Shown here one piece after another: positions 44,401-55,654 of a DNA stretch of 64,000 bases (position 1 is its first letter; every line of letters starts with the position of its first letter). The notes beneath the pieces were generated by a model. It saw nothing but the letters and a program-made list of their open reading frames with translations. It made no database searches and was not told where the DNA came from. The DNA is from Deinandra increscens subsp. villosa (taxonomy: Eukaryota; Streptophyta; Magnoliopsida; Asterales; Asteraceae), in contig JBCNJP010000013.1 in NCBI GenBank assembly GCA_039602395.1, forward strand, positions 27,625,993 to 27,689,992, in the 5' to 3' direction. The translations under genes and the position numbers were made by a program.

Positions 44401-44820
44401 CCCAAAGCAGGATACTTTTCCAAAATCTCCTGTCCATCCAAAACCAGTTTTAAAATCCATTTTCAAATCTTTTTCAAAAACACCTATCCATCCATATCCG
44501 GTTGGTTCAGCTAAATCAAATGGTTGGAAAAAGGATGACAGGTGGAACATTCCAAAACTGGTAAATTTATCTTTCAAGCCAACTGGAGTGTATAAAAAAC
44601 ACTCCACGTCTTTCCAAGAGGTGAACAGTCAAAAAACAAATAAACATCCATCTAAAGGGCCACAGGAGCAAGGGAAAGAAAATCACCAACCCAGAGATGT
44701 CAACAAAAAGGACATTCTCAATCCAAACAAGGACAGACCAACTTCACCCAGACCAATTAAGGTCTGGGTACCAAAATCTAACGGATCTCCTTTGAATGCA
44801 GGAACAACCAAGGAGGATTG
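41412..44820 (+). pseudogene. gag: Element E Gag
   Basis: ATG at 41412 (MAFDISSLSS). N-terminal Copia Gag region to about residue 195; TAG at 41994-41996 where relatives have Trp; frame continues to 43064 with knuckle CYNCNEYGHYAREC near 42530; TAA at 43062-43064 and 43155-43157. A frameshift near 43360 opens the second half with knuckle CHVCGRPGHVARNC near 43975; a further shift near 44215-44310 leads into a Lys/Pro/Ser-rich tail. Four or more lesions in all. Confidence 0.85.
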
Positions 44821-45180
44821 TTAGCAACCTATGGTATGTTGACAGTGGTTGTTCCAGGCATATGACGGGCGACATATCTCTACTGCAAGACTTGGAGAAA
44901 TTTGATGGAGGATATGTGTCGTTCGCCGGAGGAGTTGGAGGATATATCAGTCAGAAAGGAACCGTACGCAATGGATGTCTCAGCTTCCATGATGTCAATT
45001 ATATTGAGCAGTTGAAGCAAAGCTTGTTAAGTGTTTCACAAATTTGTGATCGGGAGTATCCAGTTCTCTTCAACAATAAAGAATGTCTCATTCTCAAACC
45101 TGGATACTCCATCCCTGACGATTGAGTGTTGATGAGAACACCAAGATATGGTAACTCCTATGTTCTTAACATGCAGAACC
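44821..45180 (+). pseudogene. Element E protease
   Basis: WYVDSGCSRHMTG with catalytic DSG near 44838, followed by LLSVSQICD; TGA at 45123-45125 and a 12-C run at 45179-45190 end the frame. Confidence 0.85.
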
Positions 45181-45199
45181 CCCCCCCCCCACATCTGAG

Positions 45200-46494
45200 G
45201 TGGCATGTCTCCTCTCTAAAACTACGGAGAACCACGCTCAGTTGTGGCACAGACGATTGGGGCACATGAATCTGAAGAATCTGAATCGACTCGCTAGAGG
45301 AGGGCTTGTTAAAGACCTTCCAATCAAGGAATTTGTGCTTAAGGAGAAATGTGTAGCTTGTGCTAAGGGGAAGCAGCACAAACGTCCACATAAACCAAAG
45401 GTGTTCAACAAAATTTCATCTGTACTGGAGCTGCTTCACATGGACCTTTTCGGTCCAGTCAGTATGTTAAGCCTTAACCGATGTGCATTTTGTTTAGTTA
45501 TTACTGACGATTTTTCCCATTTTTACATGGGTTTTCTTTCTGTCAAAGAAAAGTGATGTTGCAGGTATACTGATTGCATTCATCAAGCTCATTGAAAACA
45601 AATTAAAGCTAAAAGTCAAGGCCATCAGGAGTGATAATGGGACGGAGTTCAAGAATCACATTGTTGATGAATTATGCACTGAAAAAGGAATTGAGCATTA
45701 ATACAGTGCCCCCTACACCCCTCAGCATAATGGACGTAGCAGAACGACGCAACAGGACGTTAATTGAAGCTGCTCGTACTATGTTGTGTGATTCAAAGCT
45801 ACCTACCATGTTTTGGGCAGAGGCAGTTAACACTGCTTGTTATGTCCAGAACAGGGTGCTCATCAATAAGCGGCAGCAGAAGACCCCTTATGAGCTAATC
45901 TATCATGACAAGCCCAGAATTGGGCATCTTCGGGCTTTTGGGTGTCTTTGCAAAGTTTTAGTGAACACTGAAGTACCAAAGTTTGCTGCTAAATCTGATG
46001 AATGTTATTTTGTAGGTTACTCTGCCAGCTCGGCCTACAGGGTGTTCAACAAAACAAACGGGATTGTGATGGAGTCCACCAATGTGGATTGGCTGGAGGA
46101 AAATCCATCAGATGGTGAAGTGGGTCCTCCTCAAGCTTTTGACTACAATCAATTCTTCCTTCCGTTAGGATTGGAACCAGTCATAGCCGAAGAACTCTTC
46201 GAAGACACAATCTCAGGACCGTCAATAACACACTCCTTTACAAAGGCTCCGGTCACTGCCCCTGAAACAGATACCCCACCAGTACAAGAAACAGCGGATA
46301 CTAAGAATGACCATGAGGCAGACGACAACCCTGGTACAGACACTCCTCAATCACAGGGAGCTGATGCAGAAGGAGAAGCTGAAACAAATGACGAACCAGA
46401 TCAAACAAATCTACCTCCTGTAATCCCCGTTCAAGCCGTTGCAGAAACCAGGATCCATAATATCACCCCTTGGACAACGTCATTGGTCCGTTAG
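45200..46494 (+). pseudogene. Element E integrase
   Basis: Zinc domain HRRLGH ... CVACAKGKQHK, then HMDLFGP with the first catalytic Asp. A frameshift near 45550 and a TAA near 45700 break the core; SDNGTEF is still readable at about 45632 and AERRNRT at about 45735. Ends with the FWAEAVNTA and GYFVGYS-type region and an acidic linker. Confidence 0.88.
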
Positions 46495-46559
46495 CATCAC
46501 AGGTGGTAACAAGAAGCTGGTCAGGGGACATCAATCATTGCATGTACTCATGTTTCATA

Positions 46560-48097
46560 TCTTAAATTGAGCCCCCAAATATTACTATGGCTTTGACAGA
46601 TCCTAGTTTGATTGAGGCCATGCATGAAGAACTGAATCAATTCTCACGGCTTCAAGTTTGGAGGTTAGTAGAAAGGCCTGCTGACAAATAGGTCAACACA
46701 ACTCGATGGCTTTATAAGAATAAAAAGGATGACAATGGCATTATTGTCAAAAACAAGGCCAGGTTGGTGGTTCAAGGCCACAAATAGATTCAAGGGGTGG
46801 ATTATGATGAAGTGTACGCACCAGTAGCTCGTTTAGAGGCAATAAGAGTATTTTTAGCCTACCCATCCTACATGAACTTCACGGTCTACCAGTTGGACGT
46901 GAAAACAGCCTTTTTATATGCTGATATGGATGAAGAGGTATATGTCACTCAACCTCCTGGCTTCATTGATGAGGAACACCTGTATCATGTGTACAAGCTA
47001 GACAAGGCATTGTATGGCTTATACCAGGCCCCTTGGTCTTGGTACAAGACTTTGACTGATCATCTTCTAGCACACGGGTATACAAGAGGCATAGTGGATC
47101 AGACACTTTTCAGAAAGGAGGTGGAGCATGACATAATCATTGTGCAAATATATGTTGATGACATCATCTTCGGGTCAACCAATGAAGATTTGTGCAAAGA
47201 GTTTGAGAAGGTGATGCGCACAAAATTTGAGATGAGTCAGATGGGCGAGATGGAATTTTTCCTCGCATTACAAGTGAAGCAAAGTGACAGTGGGATACTT
47301 ATCCACCAGGCCAAATATGTCACAGAAATTTTGGAAAAATACAAGATGATGGATGCGAAGCCTGTCTCTACACCTATGCGGCCAGGCCTGCACTAACCAG
47401 GGATCCAGACGGTCAACCGGTGAGCGAGCACATGTACCGGTCTATGATTGGGTCGCTGATGTATTTAACCGCCAGCCATCCAGATATCATGATTGCAGTG
47501 TGCCAATGCGCACGTTTTCAGGCTAATCCTAAACTCTCTCATCTATCTGCTGTTAAACGTATTTTTAAATATTTGAAGGGTCGGCCACGACTGGGCCTCT
47601 GGTACCCTAAAGAGTCAGGATTTAATTTGTATGCTTTCACTGACAGTGATTATGGTGGTAATGAGCTTGACGGGAAATCCACATCTGCCGGAGCTCAATT
47701 TTTAGGTGACAGGCTGGTATCATGGCAAAGCAAGAAGCAGCACACGGTGTCCCAGTCGACAGCCAAAGCAGAATACGTGGCTGCATCTGCTTGCTGCTCA
47801 CAGGTGGTATGGTTACAGCATCAACTAGGAGATTACGGTTTGAATTTCTTTGATACTCCCATTTTCTGTGATAACAATGCTGCATTGCAAACTGTTAAAA
47901 ATCCCGTGCAGCACTCCAAAACCAAACACATTGACATAAAAACGCACTTCATTCAGGATTTCTATGAACGCATGCTCATTCATCTAGAACGGGTGGGGTC
48001 GGATGACAATGTGGCGGATATGTTCACAAAACCCCTTCCCAGTGCCAATTTTGAAATGTGTCTCAAAGGCCTCCGGATGATAGCCTTTGATGAGTAA
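46560..48097 (+). pseudogene. pol: Element E RT and RNase H
   Basis: RT starts at about 46585 (EAMHEELNQF), with in-frame stops near 46690 and 46785. The core 46797-47396 has KTAFLYADMDEEVY and YVDDIIFGS. RNase H from 47420: FTDSDYGG, STAKAEYVAAS, FCDNNAAL and DNVADMFTK; TAA/TGA end at 48097. A frameshift near 47395 separates the two. Confidence 0.9.
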
Positions 48098-49759
48098 TCT
48101 GGCAACTGTTTTCATGTTCTTGTTTATTTTTAATTAAAAAAAATTTAAAAATGTAAAAAAAAAAGTGTTTCTTTATTGTTTTTGAAAAAATCTAAAAGCA
48201 AGGGGAAGATATAAAATAAACATATGATGTTTCCTCTAAATTGTATGCTTTTAAACTTTTTTACTGGTTTTGGTTGACCAGGTAGGGAAGTGATATAAAT
48301 TTCTAGGTGTTTGCTGACTGACACGTGTAAGGTGGAGGTGAAAAGCTGTGATTCATGGCCGATGTGCTTGGTAGGCTCTGCTGTCAATCAATCAAAAGGT
48401 ATGTTTTATCACAACACGTGAAGATAACGTATGATGCTTGAAGGGAAGCACACACTTAGGTTAGTACAATTTCTATTTGACTGTGCATCAGGAATCCTGA
48501 GACACACGCTCGGTTCTGAGTTTTGATGTCATGCTCAAAAACTCCCATTCCCTCTGCTTTGCGTAAGCAATGACCTGGGAATGTTGTACGTGAGTCAGGA
48601 CTTCTCTGTTCTGCGAAAGCGGAAACCTGGAACCTCCCTGATCCACGTATGTTTAAGATCACATTGTACATACAGTATAAACCCAAAAGATCCCAATGTG
48701 CACAACCAAAAGAGACCCTCAAGTGTCCAAAGCCCTCAGCCTTTGTCACTGATGAGAGCATTATTAAAAATGTTTCAAAAATTCAGTTGACTATGTATAT
48801 TATCCAACAAAACCTTCGTGATCTATTCTTTCTTTTTTCAACCCAGTCTGGAGCATGATGTTAGGCTTAAGGAAAGGTGTCGTGAAAAATGTTGTACGGA
48901 AACCAGGTGTACTTGATAGAATGTGCAAATTATACCTAGGACTTATGTGTGTGACCTGGATAGATTTTCAAAATTAATAAACCTTAAAATATAATTTAAG
49001 GTGATGAAACTGCCTGAGTAAGCGAAAGCGGCATGAGTTTAATAATGGACCAAAAATACCGACAATCGCCTGAACACGCGAAGTAACTGATGCTGAAAAG
49101 GGTTCCTCATTCACAGACTATCTGGTAAGATCCCTCATAATGCCTCTTCACTCAAAACTCAGTTGGTTAAGTTTTTTTTAGTTTATTTGTATTTTTAGTT
49201 TTTTTATTTATTCTATTTTTTTATGTATTTTATTTGTTTTTATTTATTTAGAAACTCTGCCGGATATCAAAACTCTCGGGCTTGAGTTCAGGGGAAGCTT
49301 TCTAAAATAAGCGGGATTAATTTTGAGGTGATATGTTGGAAAAATCAAGTTTGTTTTTAAATAAAAAATTGGTTTATGTCAAAGTTTGTGCGTGATTTGT
49401 TCAAAGTCCAAACTTGAGGGGGTGGTGTATATTTTTTTTTAAAAATTGAAACATACGAGAGGAGGTCGGCTCCCCTTCCACACTTTGCCTTTCTCTCCTC
49501 TCCTCTCTAAACCCTGGAGCCGTCACCACCACCACCGGTTGCCACCACCATCGCTCATCACCACTGCCCTCGCCACCTCGTCTCGACCACACCACCACCC
49601 TTCCCGTCGGAAACCACCACAGAATCGCCCCATTCACCACAGCGTTGCTGCCTATGCTCCTCCTTAATCAGCCACCCTCCGCCACCGCCTGCAACCATCC
49701 GACAGTACCCCTCCGGTCGGAATCTATTACTGTACACAACCCCGCTGTTAATTTGAGCA
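48098..49759 (+). other. Element E non-coding region between pol and 3' ORF
   Basis: Contains a polypurine tract (AAGGGGAAGAT near 48200), the conserved 18-mer at 48361-48378, hairpins of the CTCTG/ACCTG type at 48541-48645, a T-rich stretch near 49170-49250 and a CACC-rich, untranslated-leader-like stretch at 49490-49720. Confidence 0.6.
48541..48645 (+). ncRNA. Two hairpins with CTCTG/ACCTG internal loop
   Basis: Hairpin 1: outer CATTCC 48546-48551 with GGAATG 48578-48583, then CTCTG side, inner GCTT 48556-48559 with AAGC 48565-48568, then ACCTG side. Hairpin 2: outer TCAGG 48595-48599 with CCTGA 48637-48641, inner TTCTGC 48609-48614 with GCGGAA 48619-48624 closing a GAAA loop, again between CTCTG and ACCTG. 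A third, degenerate candidate is AAACT/AGTTT at 49007-49040. Same plan as the arrays at 33010 and 12379. Confidence 0.6.
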
Positions 49760-52700
49760 ATGGCTTCCCGATTGAAGCGTGCGGCTCGACCCACTCAGGA
49801 TCGAATTGAGTATGTGTAATTTTCTTTTAAAATTTCTTGTGATTATTGGGTGGGACAGGTGAAAAACTCTATTTGCAGGGGTTTGGGACTGTTTTTAACT
49901 GTTAAATCCTTCGAAAATTGGTTATTTGATTGAGTGCAGGTTTATCGCGAAGAAGACGAGGCTTTTCGATCGAGCCAGGGGCTTTTCGATCAGGGTGAAA
50001 AGCTTTTCGATCGGCCCCCGGCACTTTTCGATCGATGCTTACCGATGACCTGGGACTTCTCGATCGAGAAACTAGGCTTTCCGATCGAAAGCTATGCTTT
50101 TCGATCGGAGCTTGGACTTTTCGATCGGGACTTGCACTTTTCGACCAGGGATTTCGGTAACTAGGTTTTCGATCACGATTCTCCGATAACCCTGCTTTTC
50201 GATCGAAGGATGCTTTCCGATTCGAAAACCCTGCTTTTCGATCTGAAAGGTACCTGATGATGTTTCCACTGGTTTTTTCTCTATTTTTAAGCTGTTATGC
50301 TGCCCTGTTTTTCGAAATAATTCTTATGACTAATGAAATTTTGTCTGTTTTGGATTTTTATCTGTGTTTGTGAGTGCAGGGACTTAGAATTCGTCAAAGA
50401 TCACAACACGGTAGCATATTTGCTGGACCCACCTGCATAGTATCGAGAGAAGTACCGGTCAATGATTGAAGGTCTAAAACGGTGTTGTCTACACTATGCT
50501 CTCACCGCAAATCCTGTCATCTGCAAGCGAATGCAACAAGAATTCTGGAAGATAGCATATGTGTCTGATGATGGAAAGCAGATTATAGCCAAGATACAAG
50601 CAACTGCAGTGGTTTTAACTGAAGAGAATTTCTGACAGGCCCTCAGACTTAAAGATGTTGCTACTGATCCATTGGCCTTAGATAAAGAGGTTGTCACTCA
50701 GTGTCTAAAGGAAATCAGATATCACACAGTATCTCCACCTACCATGAAGGCTCTCCTTCCACCATACTGGAGAATGCTGGCCCACTACCTGCAGAAGTGT
50801 GTAATTGCCAAGAAGATTTCAACAAATCAACTGAACCAAGTGCACACCCATGCTATGGTGTCACTAATTAGAGGGGTTCATTTCAACTGGTCCAGGTTGA
50901 TCTTTGATGATGTCAAGGCGGTAGTGACCAGAGATAAGAAATTTGCTGCTGTTCCAAGGTTCATTCAGTTGGCTCTGGATTCTAGATATCCAGCATTGAG
51001 GAACACCAATGATACTCATGATACTAAACCTATGGGCATTGAGGTTTTCCCGATGATTAACCCCAAGAAGAAAGTTGACTGATAAGGTTCCGTTTAGTAA
51101 CAAGTTTGGTGAATTCGCTGAGATAACAAGAGAGGAGGTTCCTGTACAAAGAAATGATGTCATTGAAGAAGAACACAATGTGCCTGCCTCTCATAAGCCA
51201 GTTGCTGAAATCTCAGATAGTTCAGACTGGGAAGACTTTGATCTGGAAGATGTGCAGATTGGGGCTCTACACTTTGATGAAAGTGACACTATAAACTATG
51301 ATTCTTATCTTGATGACATAGAAGTTGAGGATGTTGAGACTGAGACTGCCGAGACTCCATTGATAAGAAAACGGAAAGCCACGGAGGATCCTCCCCTCGG
51401 TACTTCTGTTACAGAAGATCTGACTGAAACGGTGAAGATTGCTACACAACACACAGAAGAAGCTCCAAATGATCCTAGAAGAAGAAGATTGGATCCAAGA
51501 GTTCCACCCACTACTAGTACTAGTGCTGGTCAATCATCTTCACAACCCACAGCCCAAGAGAAAGGGAAAGTAGTAGAAACACCCGAATACAGGTTAGAGA
51601 AGGAGCTTAGGGCAGAAATTGAAGATCGGAAAGCCCAAAATGCAACTCAAAGTGAAATTATTAGAGATTTAATTGACATTCAGAAGTCCACAATACTGAG
51701 ATTGGAGAATCAAAAGAAGGTGAACAAAGAGTTTGCAAGGCACCTAAGAGAGTTGCATAAGCTGATCCGGCAGCTTAATTCTGACAAATCAAGCAAGACA
51801 AACCCTAGGAAAGATGATAAGGGTGATCCAGGAAATAAAGAGAGTGGTTCTGGTGCCAGTGGTTCCTCACAATCACCAATCTTTGACTTTGAAGCTGATA
51901 TTCCAGAAGCATCAGGCCCTGCAATGCCTGAAGGTACCAATGAAGATAAAGATCCGATGATTCGTGATTATATGACTGTACCTGCTTCTGAGTTCGATGG
52001 TGGTTGGGATGCACAAACGTTTGCTTATCCTCCTGAAAAATACTTGATTCAGCTGGGTGAGCATTATCATGATAGAAGAGGAATTAATGCAGATGTCAAG
52101 TCTTGGATGCTTGATGGAGAAAAGAATATGTTTGTGGTTAGAAGGAAGGGTCACTATCCATTGGAGTATTACAAGTGCTGGACTCAGTTTTACTCCTGGA
52201 CTTCGATGGATTTGACAATGTTATATAAGGCTCCCTTCTCCAACCCATCACAGAATGAGTTTGCAAAGAATTTTTATAAGAAGTTGCAGTATGCTGTGCT
52301 TAGCAAGTTCAAGAAGTTTGAAGACTTTCCACACCAGAAGTCATACATAAAGAAGTACCGTGGTGTGTTCAATGTGAATGAAAAGAAGGATGGGAAGCAG
52401 AATGAGAAGAAGAAATTTAGCAATGTGCTGTATCCTCCAATAGAAAAGACTAAAAGTATTCCTCTGCCAATGAGGCATCCTGAAGGATGCTTAGATGACT
52501 TTCAGACATGGGCTTACAGTGATTATACAGGTGAGGCTAAAATAATTTGTAAGTCAAAAACTATGAGTGTCATGGAAGTTCATGATTTGATGAGGTTTTA
52601 CAAGAAAGACATATTGGTGTTGTCCAAGCATCAGATTGAGAGTTCCAAAGAGACTGAAGAATATGCAAAAAGCTATACTCGAGCTATGGCAGAGATTGTT

Positions 52701-52760
52701 GCTAAAGAACTGTGGTATGATCCAGCTACAGTGCATATATCCAAGAAGTTCCATATGTGA
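49760..52760 (+). pseudogene. Element E 3' ORF, possibly spliced
   Basis: ATG at 49760 opens 17-18 codons ending at a good donor (GTATGT) near 49810; an acceptor GTGCAG at 50374-50379 would restore a frame that starts DLEFVKDHN. Frame 50381-51082 has TAG near 50438 and TGA near 50633 and carries a domain shared with element G (QEFWKIAY, THAMVSL, HFNWSRLIFDD, PRFIQLAL). A frameshift near 51075 leads to 51075-52760: KRKA basic cluster, coiled coil (about 170-240), C-terminal domain with WAYSDYTGEAKII. Another acceptor at 49940 is possible. Function unknown; not enzyme-like. Confidence 0.65.
49955..50245 (+). repeat. TTTTCGATCG motif array ahead of the 3' ORF
   Basis: About 13 copies of CTTTTCGATC or one-base variants, lying inside the putative intron of the 3' ORF. 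Includes the perfect palindrome TTCTCGATCGAGAA at 50057-50070. Same motif as the leader array at 40969-41255 of this element. Confidence 0.8.
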
Positions 52761-52779
52761 ATGCTGTCTAATGCTAAAG

Positions 52780-52792
52780 CCTAGGGGAAGAT
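52780..52792 (+). other. Polypurine tract of element E
   Basis: CCTAGGGGAAGAT directly before the 3' LTR. Confidence 0.85.
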
Positions 52793-53242
52793 TGTAGAGA
52801 CCATATTTTGTGAGGCTTTTGCATTAGAAATACTTTTGGGCTAGTTGAACTGTAATTGGGTTAAAACATGTAAATGGGTTGTGTGGGCTTGTGGTTGGTC
52901 GTAAATAGGCCCTATAGGTCGAATTTTGTAGCTTGTTGATCAAGCATTGGCTTTCCTATATAAGGATGGCTAGACTAGATGTTTAGGGTTGCTTCTCTTT
53001 TGGTGTTCTTGTGTGTTTTGCGATTTCAAGTGTACCGAATTTCTCATTGAGAATTCGGCATTCATCAAGTGTGTAGCAATCGAATTCTTCAAGTGCTTAC
53101 AATTGGTTTGTGTGATCTTTATTGCTTTTCTATTTGTTTATTATCGATTATATTGATTATTCTTGAATCATCACTAATCACTGGATTCCGCACGGTGACT
53201 AGTTGACTTGATATCGCGCGAGGAGAGATTTCGATCCTTACA
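52793..53242 (+). repeat. 3' LTR of element E
   Basis: 450 bp, TGTAGAGACC to GATCCTTACA, followed by CCAAA. Confidence 0.95.
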
Positions 53243-54719
53243 CCAAATGCTACAATTGTCACCAATTAGGACATTTTGCTAGGGAATGCAAGCAACCCAA
53301 AAGAGAAAAAACAAGCCAAGATGGAGGAAACAAGTATCAGAGACCTCACAATACATACACACCAGTTATCTATCTGTCACATGACATAGGCTCAAGAACA
53401 AAACCAGCAACACCAAGTGTATCCACTGAAGGTCCTACTGTTCCCTCATAAAGCTCAAAGTCGCAAAGCCATGCAACTGTTGTTGTTGCTAATCAAACCA
53501 GTTGTGTTGATTGGGAGGAAATCATGCAAGAATTCTCTCCAATCAATCATGCTTTAATGGCATAGGAAATCTTCTACTCTGCTGAGAACTCCTCTACTTC
53601 ATCCATGGATACCTCTTTAAACTATGAGGTAAACACTGAAATCCCAAATGAAGTTGTTTCTCTTCTTTGTAAAACTGAATGTGTTGAGCAGATAGAAAAT
53701 TATAGAAAACATAACCTTGAACTCATTGAGGAAATGGCAAGTCTAAAAGAAATCAGAGAATACTCTAGAAAGGCTGATATTGCTTACAATAATAAGATTG
53801 AAGAACTAATCAAAAGCATTAGTGCACTAAAACATGAAAAATCCAATCTTATTACTCAAATCAAGGATCTGCTCTCTAAATTAGATTTTGCAAACAAAGA
53901 AAATGAGGAAATAAAATCTGAACTAAGTATCTGTGAAATAAAATTTTCTGTTGCTACTACTGACTATGAAAAATTACAAGCAAGTAATGAGAAACACCTA
54001 AAACTATGGCAAAGTCAGAAAACAACAGGAAATCATTTGAATAATGGAATTGGGTATAATAGGTTACTTATCCTGATTCATACACTGAATGTGTGAAAAA
54101 GGTTAAGAATGAAGAAACTAAGGTTCAACTTACACTTGATCCCATTATTAACACTGGAGAAGAAGTTTCAAAATCCAATGATATGTCTGAATCAGAAACT
54201 GAAAAGGTGTCATCTGTAGCTACTGTCTCAATTGAACCTCAGATTCACAGCAACCTTGTTAAAAACAAGAAAACTCTCTCGAAAATGAAAGACACCAAAG
54301 AAACTGAATCTTGTTCTGAGCAAAATTCTTCAAATGAGAAAACACCTTCAGTCTCAAAACTTTCTAAATTTAAAATGATTAAGGAATGTTTGATATGTGG
54401 AAAAATTGGTCACATTGCTATCAATTGTTATCACAATCCTTTTTTAAATTTAGTCAAGCTGTCAAAAGTCAAACTGCTAAAAAACGGGGAACAAAATATG
54501 AATTTATTTGTAAAAGTTTTGAATAAGTCAGTTCTGAAGATACAAAAAGTCAAAATGAATATTATTCAGAACAGACAAAATCAAACAAACATAGATTTGA
54601 AAAATTCAGCAGTCATGACTTTGAAAAATCCGAACAGCTTCATGTTACTAAAACTCAGAAGAAACAAAAACCTAGGAGTATTTATGCTCCTGAAGGAAGA
54701 AAATTTGATTCCGAGATAA
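53243..54719 (+). pseudogene. gag: Element F Gag, knuckle and C-terminal part
   Basis: Resumes with the CCHC knuckle CYNCHQLGHFAREC, whose first Lys-Cys codons are the insertion site of element E. Stops follow at about 53450 and 53562. A coiled coil is encoded at 53605-54096, then a frameshift, then 54093-54719 with a second knuckle CLICGKIGHIAINC near 54388. Confidence 0.85.
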
Positions 54720-54879
54720 AAAATTATCTCGGAAGGCAAAATTTACAATCCCAAGGTAAGTATTACCTCGGAGTGACAAAAACACTCTGGAAAGCAACAA
54801 AATGGAAGAAAAGGAGCACCCGAGATAAAAGTTATCTCGGGAGGCAAAACTTTTTCACCCGAGGTAAAAGTTACCTCGG
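54711..54879 (+). repeat. Four hairpins between gag and protease of element F
   Basis: CCGAGATAA 54711-54719 / TTATCTCGG 54724-54732; CCAAGGTAA 54751-54759 / TTACCTCGG 54763-54771; CCCGAGATAA 54819-54828 / TTATCTCGGG 54832-54841; CCGAGGTAA 54859-54867 / TTACCTCGG 54871-54879. Same motif as in U3 of this element. Confidence 0.82.
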
Positions 54880-55034
54880 ACAACAAAAGTTACTCCGGAA
54901 AGAACTCTAGGAATGTAAACAACAGTTTTTGTCCTAATCAAACCAAAAATATTTCAAGAAATCAAAAGAAACAAGTGTTTTAGAGAAAATCTTCAAATTC
55001 AGATTCAACAAGTAGTGATCCTACAAGTTTCAAA

Positions 55035-55654
55035 TTGAAACTCTCTGAAACATCAAAAAAAATGAAACAAAAGGAATATAGATCACGAAGGGATGTAACA
55101 AAACAAAAAGCCAAAGACATTCAGTCTAAAATAAACTCGTTTTCTATTTCCCAAAACAGTCAAAATTCTTCATCTAATGATCAGTCAAAATCAAAGTCTT
55201 CAAAAACTGAAGAATTGACTCAAACACTTGTGCTCAGAGAGTACAAGTACAATGACGCAATGGGAAGACCCAAGACCACAAAGGCTTGGCTCTCCCTCAG
55301 AAATTAACTCATACTTTTTCTTAACATGTGCAGAACACATCCAATAAATCTCAGAACAACATATGGGTTGTAGATAGTGGGCGTTCTAGCCAGATGACAG
55401 GAAATAAAGAATTACTGAAAAATACAAAAAGAGTTAATGGAGGACCAGTTGCTTTTGGAAGCACTGAGGGAAAAATTTCTGGACAAGGTACACTTACCAA
55501 TGGGAAGCTTACCTTTGATAAGGTAAATTTTGTTGATGTTCTCAACTTCAATCTTCTAAGTGTCTCACAAATATGTGACAAGAAGTTGAATGTCCTGTTT
55601 AATGAAAAAGAAGCTATCATCTTAAACGAGGTATCAAAATTTTTGATGAAATGA
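55035..55654 (+). pseudogene. Element F Gag end and protease
   Basis: 55035-55307 is a Ser/Lys-rich Gag tail. Protease begins near 55364: WVVDSGRSSQMTG, with catalytic DSG but Arg-Ser-Ser-Gln where relatives read Ala-Ser-Arg-His. LLSVSQICD follows. A one-frame change at about 55650 leads to integrase. Confidence 0.85.

Larger units (their letters stand above)
40268..53242 (+). mobile_element. Element E: complete but dead Copia element with 3' ORF
   Basis: 12,975 bp between LTRs of 449 and 450 bp, with target duplication CCAAA (40263-40267 and 53243-53247). Order: LTR, primer site, leader hairpin array, gag, protease, integrase, RT, RNase H, non-coding region with hairpins, motif array, 3' ORF, polypurine tract, LTR. 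LTRs differ by about 11 substitutions and one indel, near 2.5 percent. Confidence 0.95.

Noticed and set aside
49490..49760. Host-gene exon (CACC-rich, Pro/His-rich ORFs)
   Set aside because: Low-complexity codon repetition; it leads into the 3' ORF start of element E and both flanks are element sequence.
49934..50164. 76-codon ORF in the TTTTCGATCG array
   Set aside because: Composed entirely of the repeated motif; no relative elsewhere in the window.
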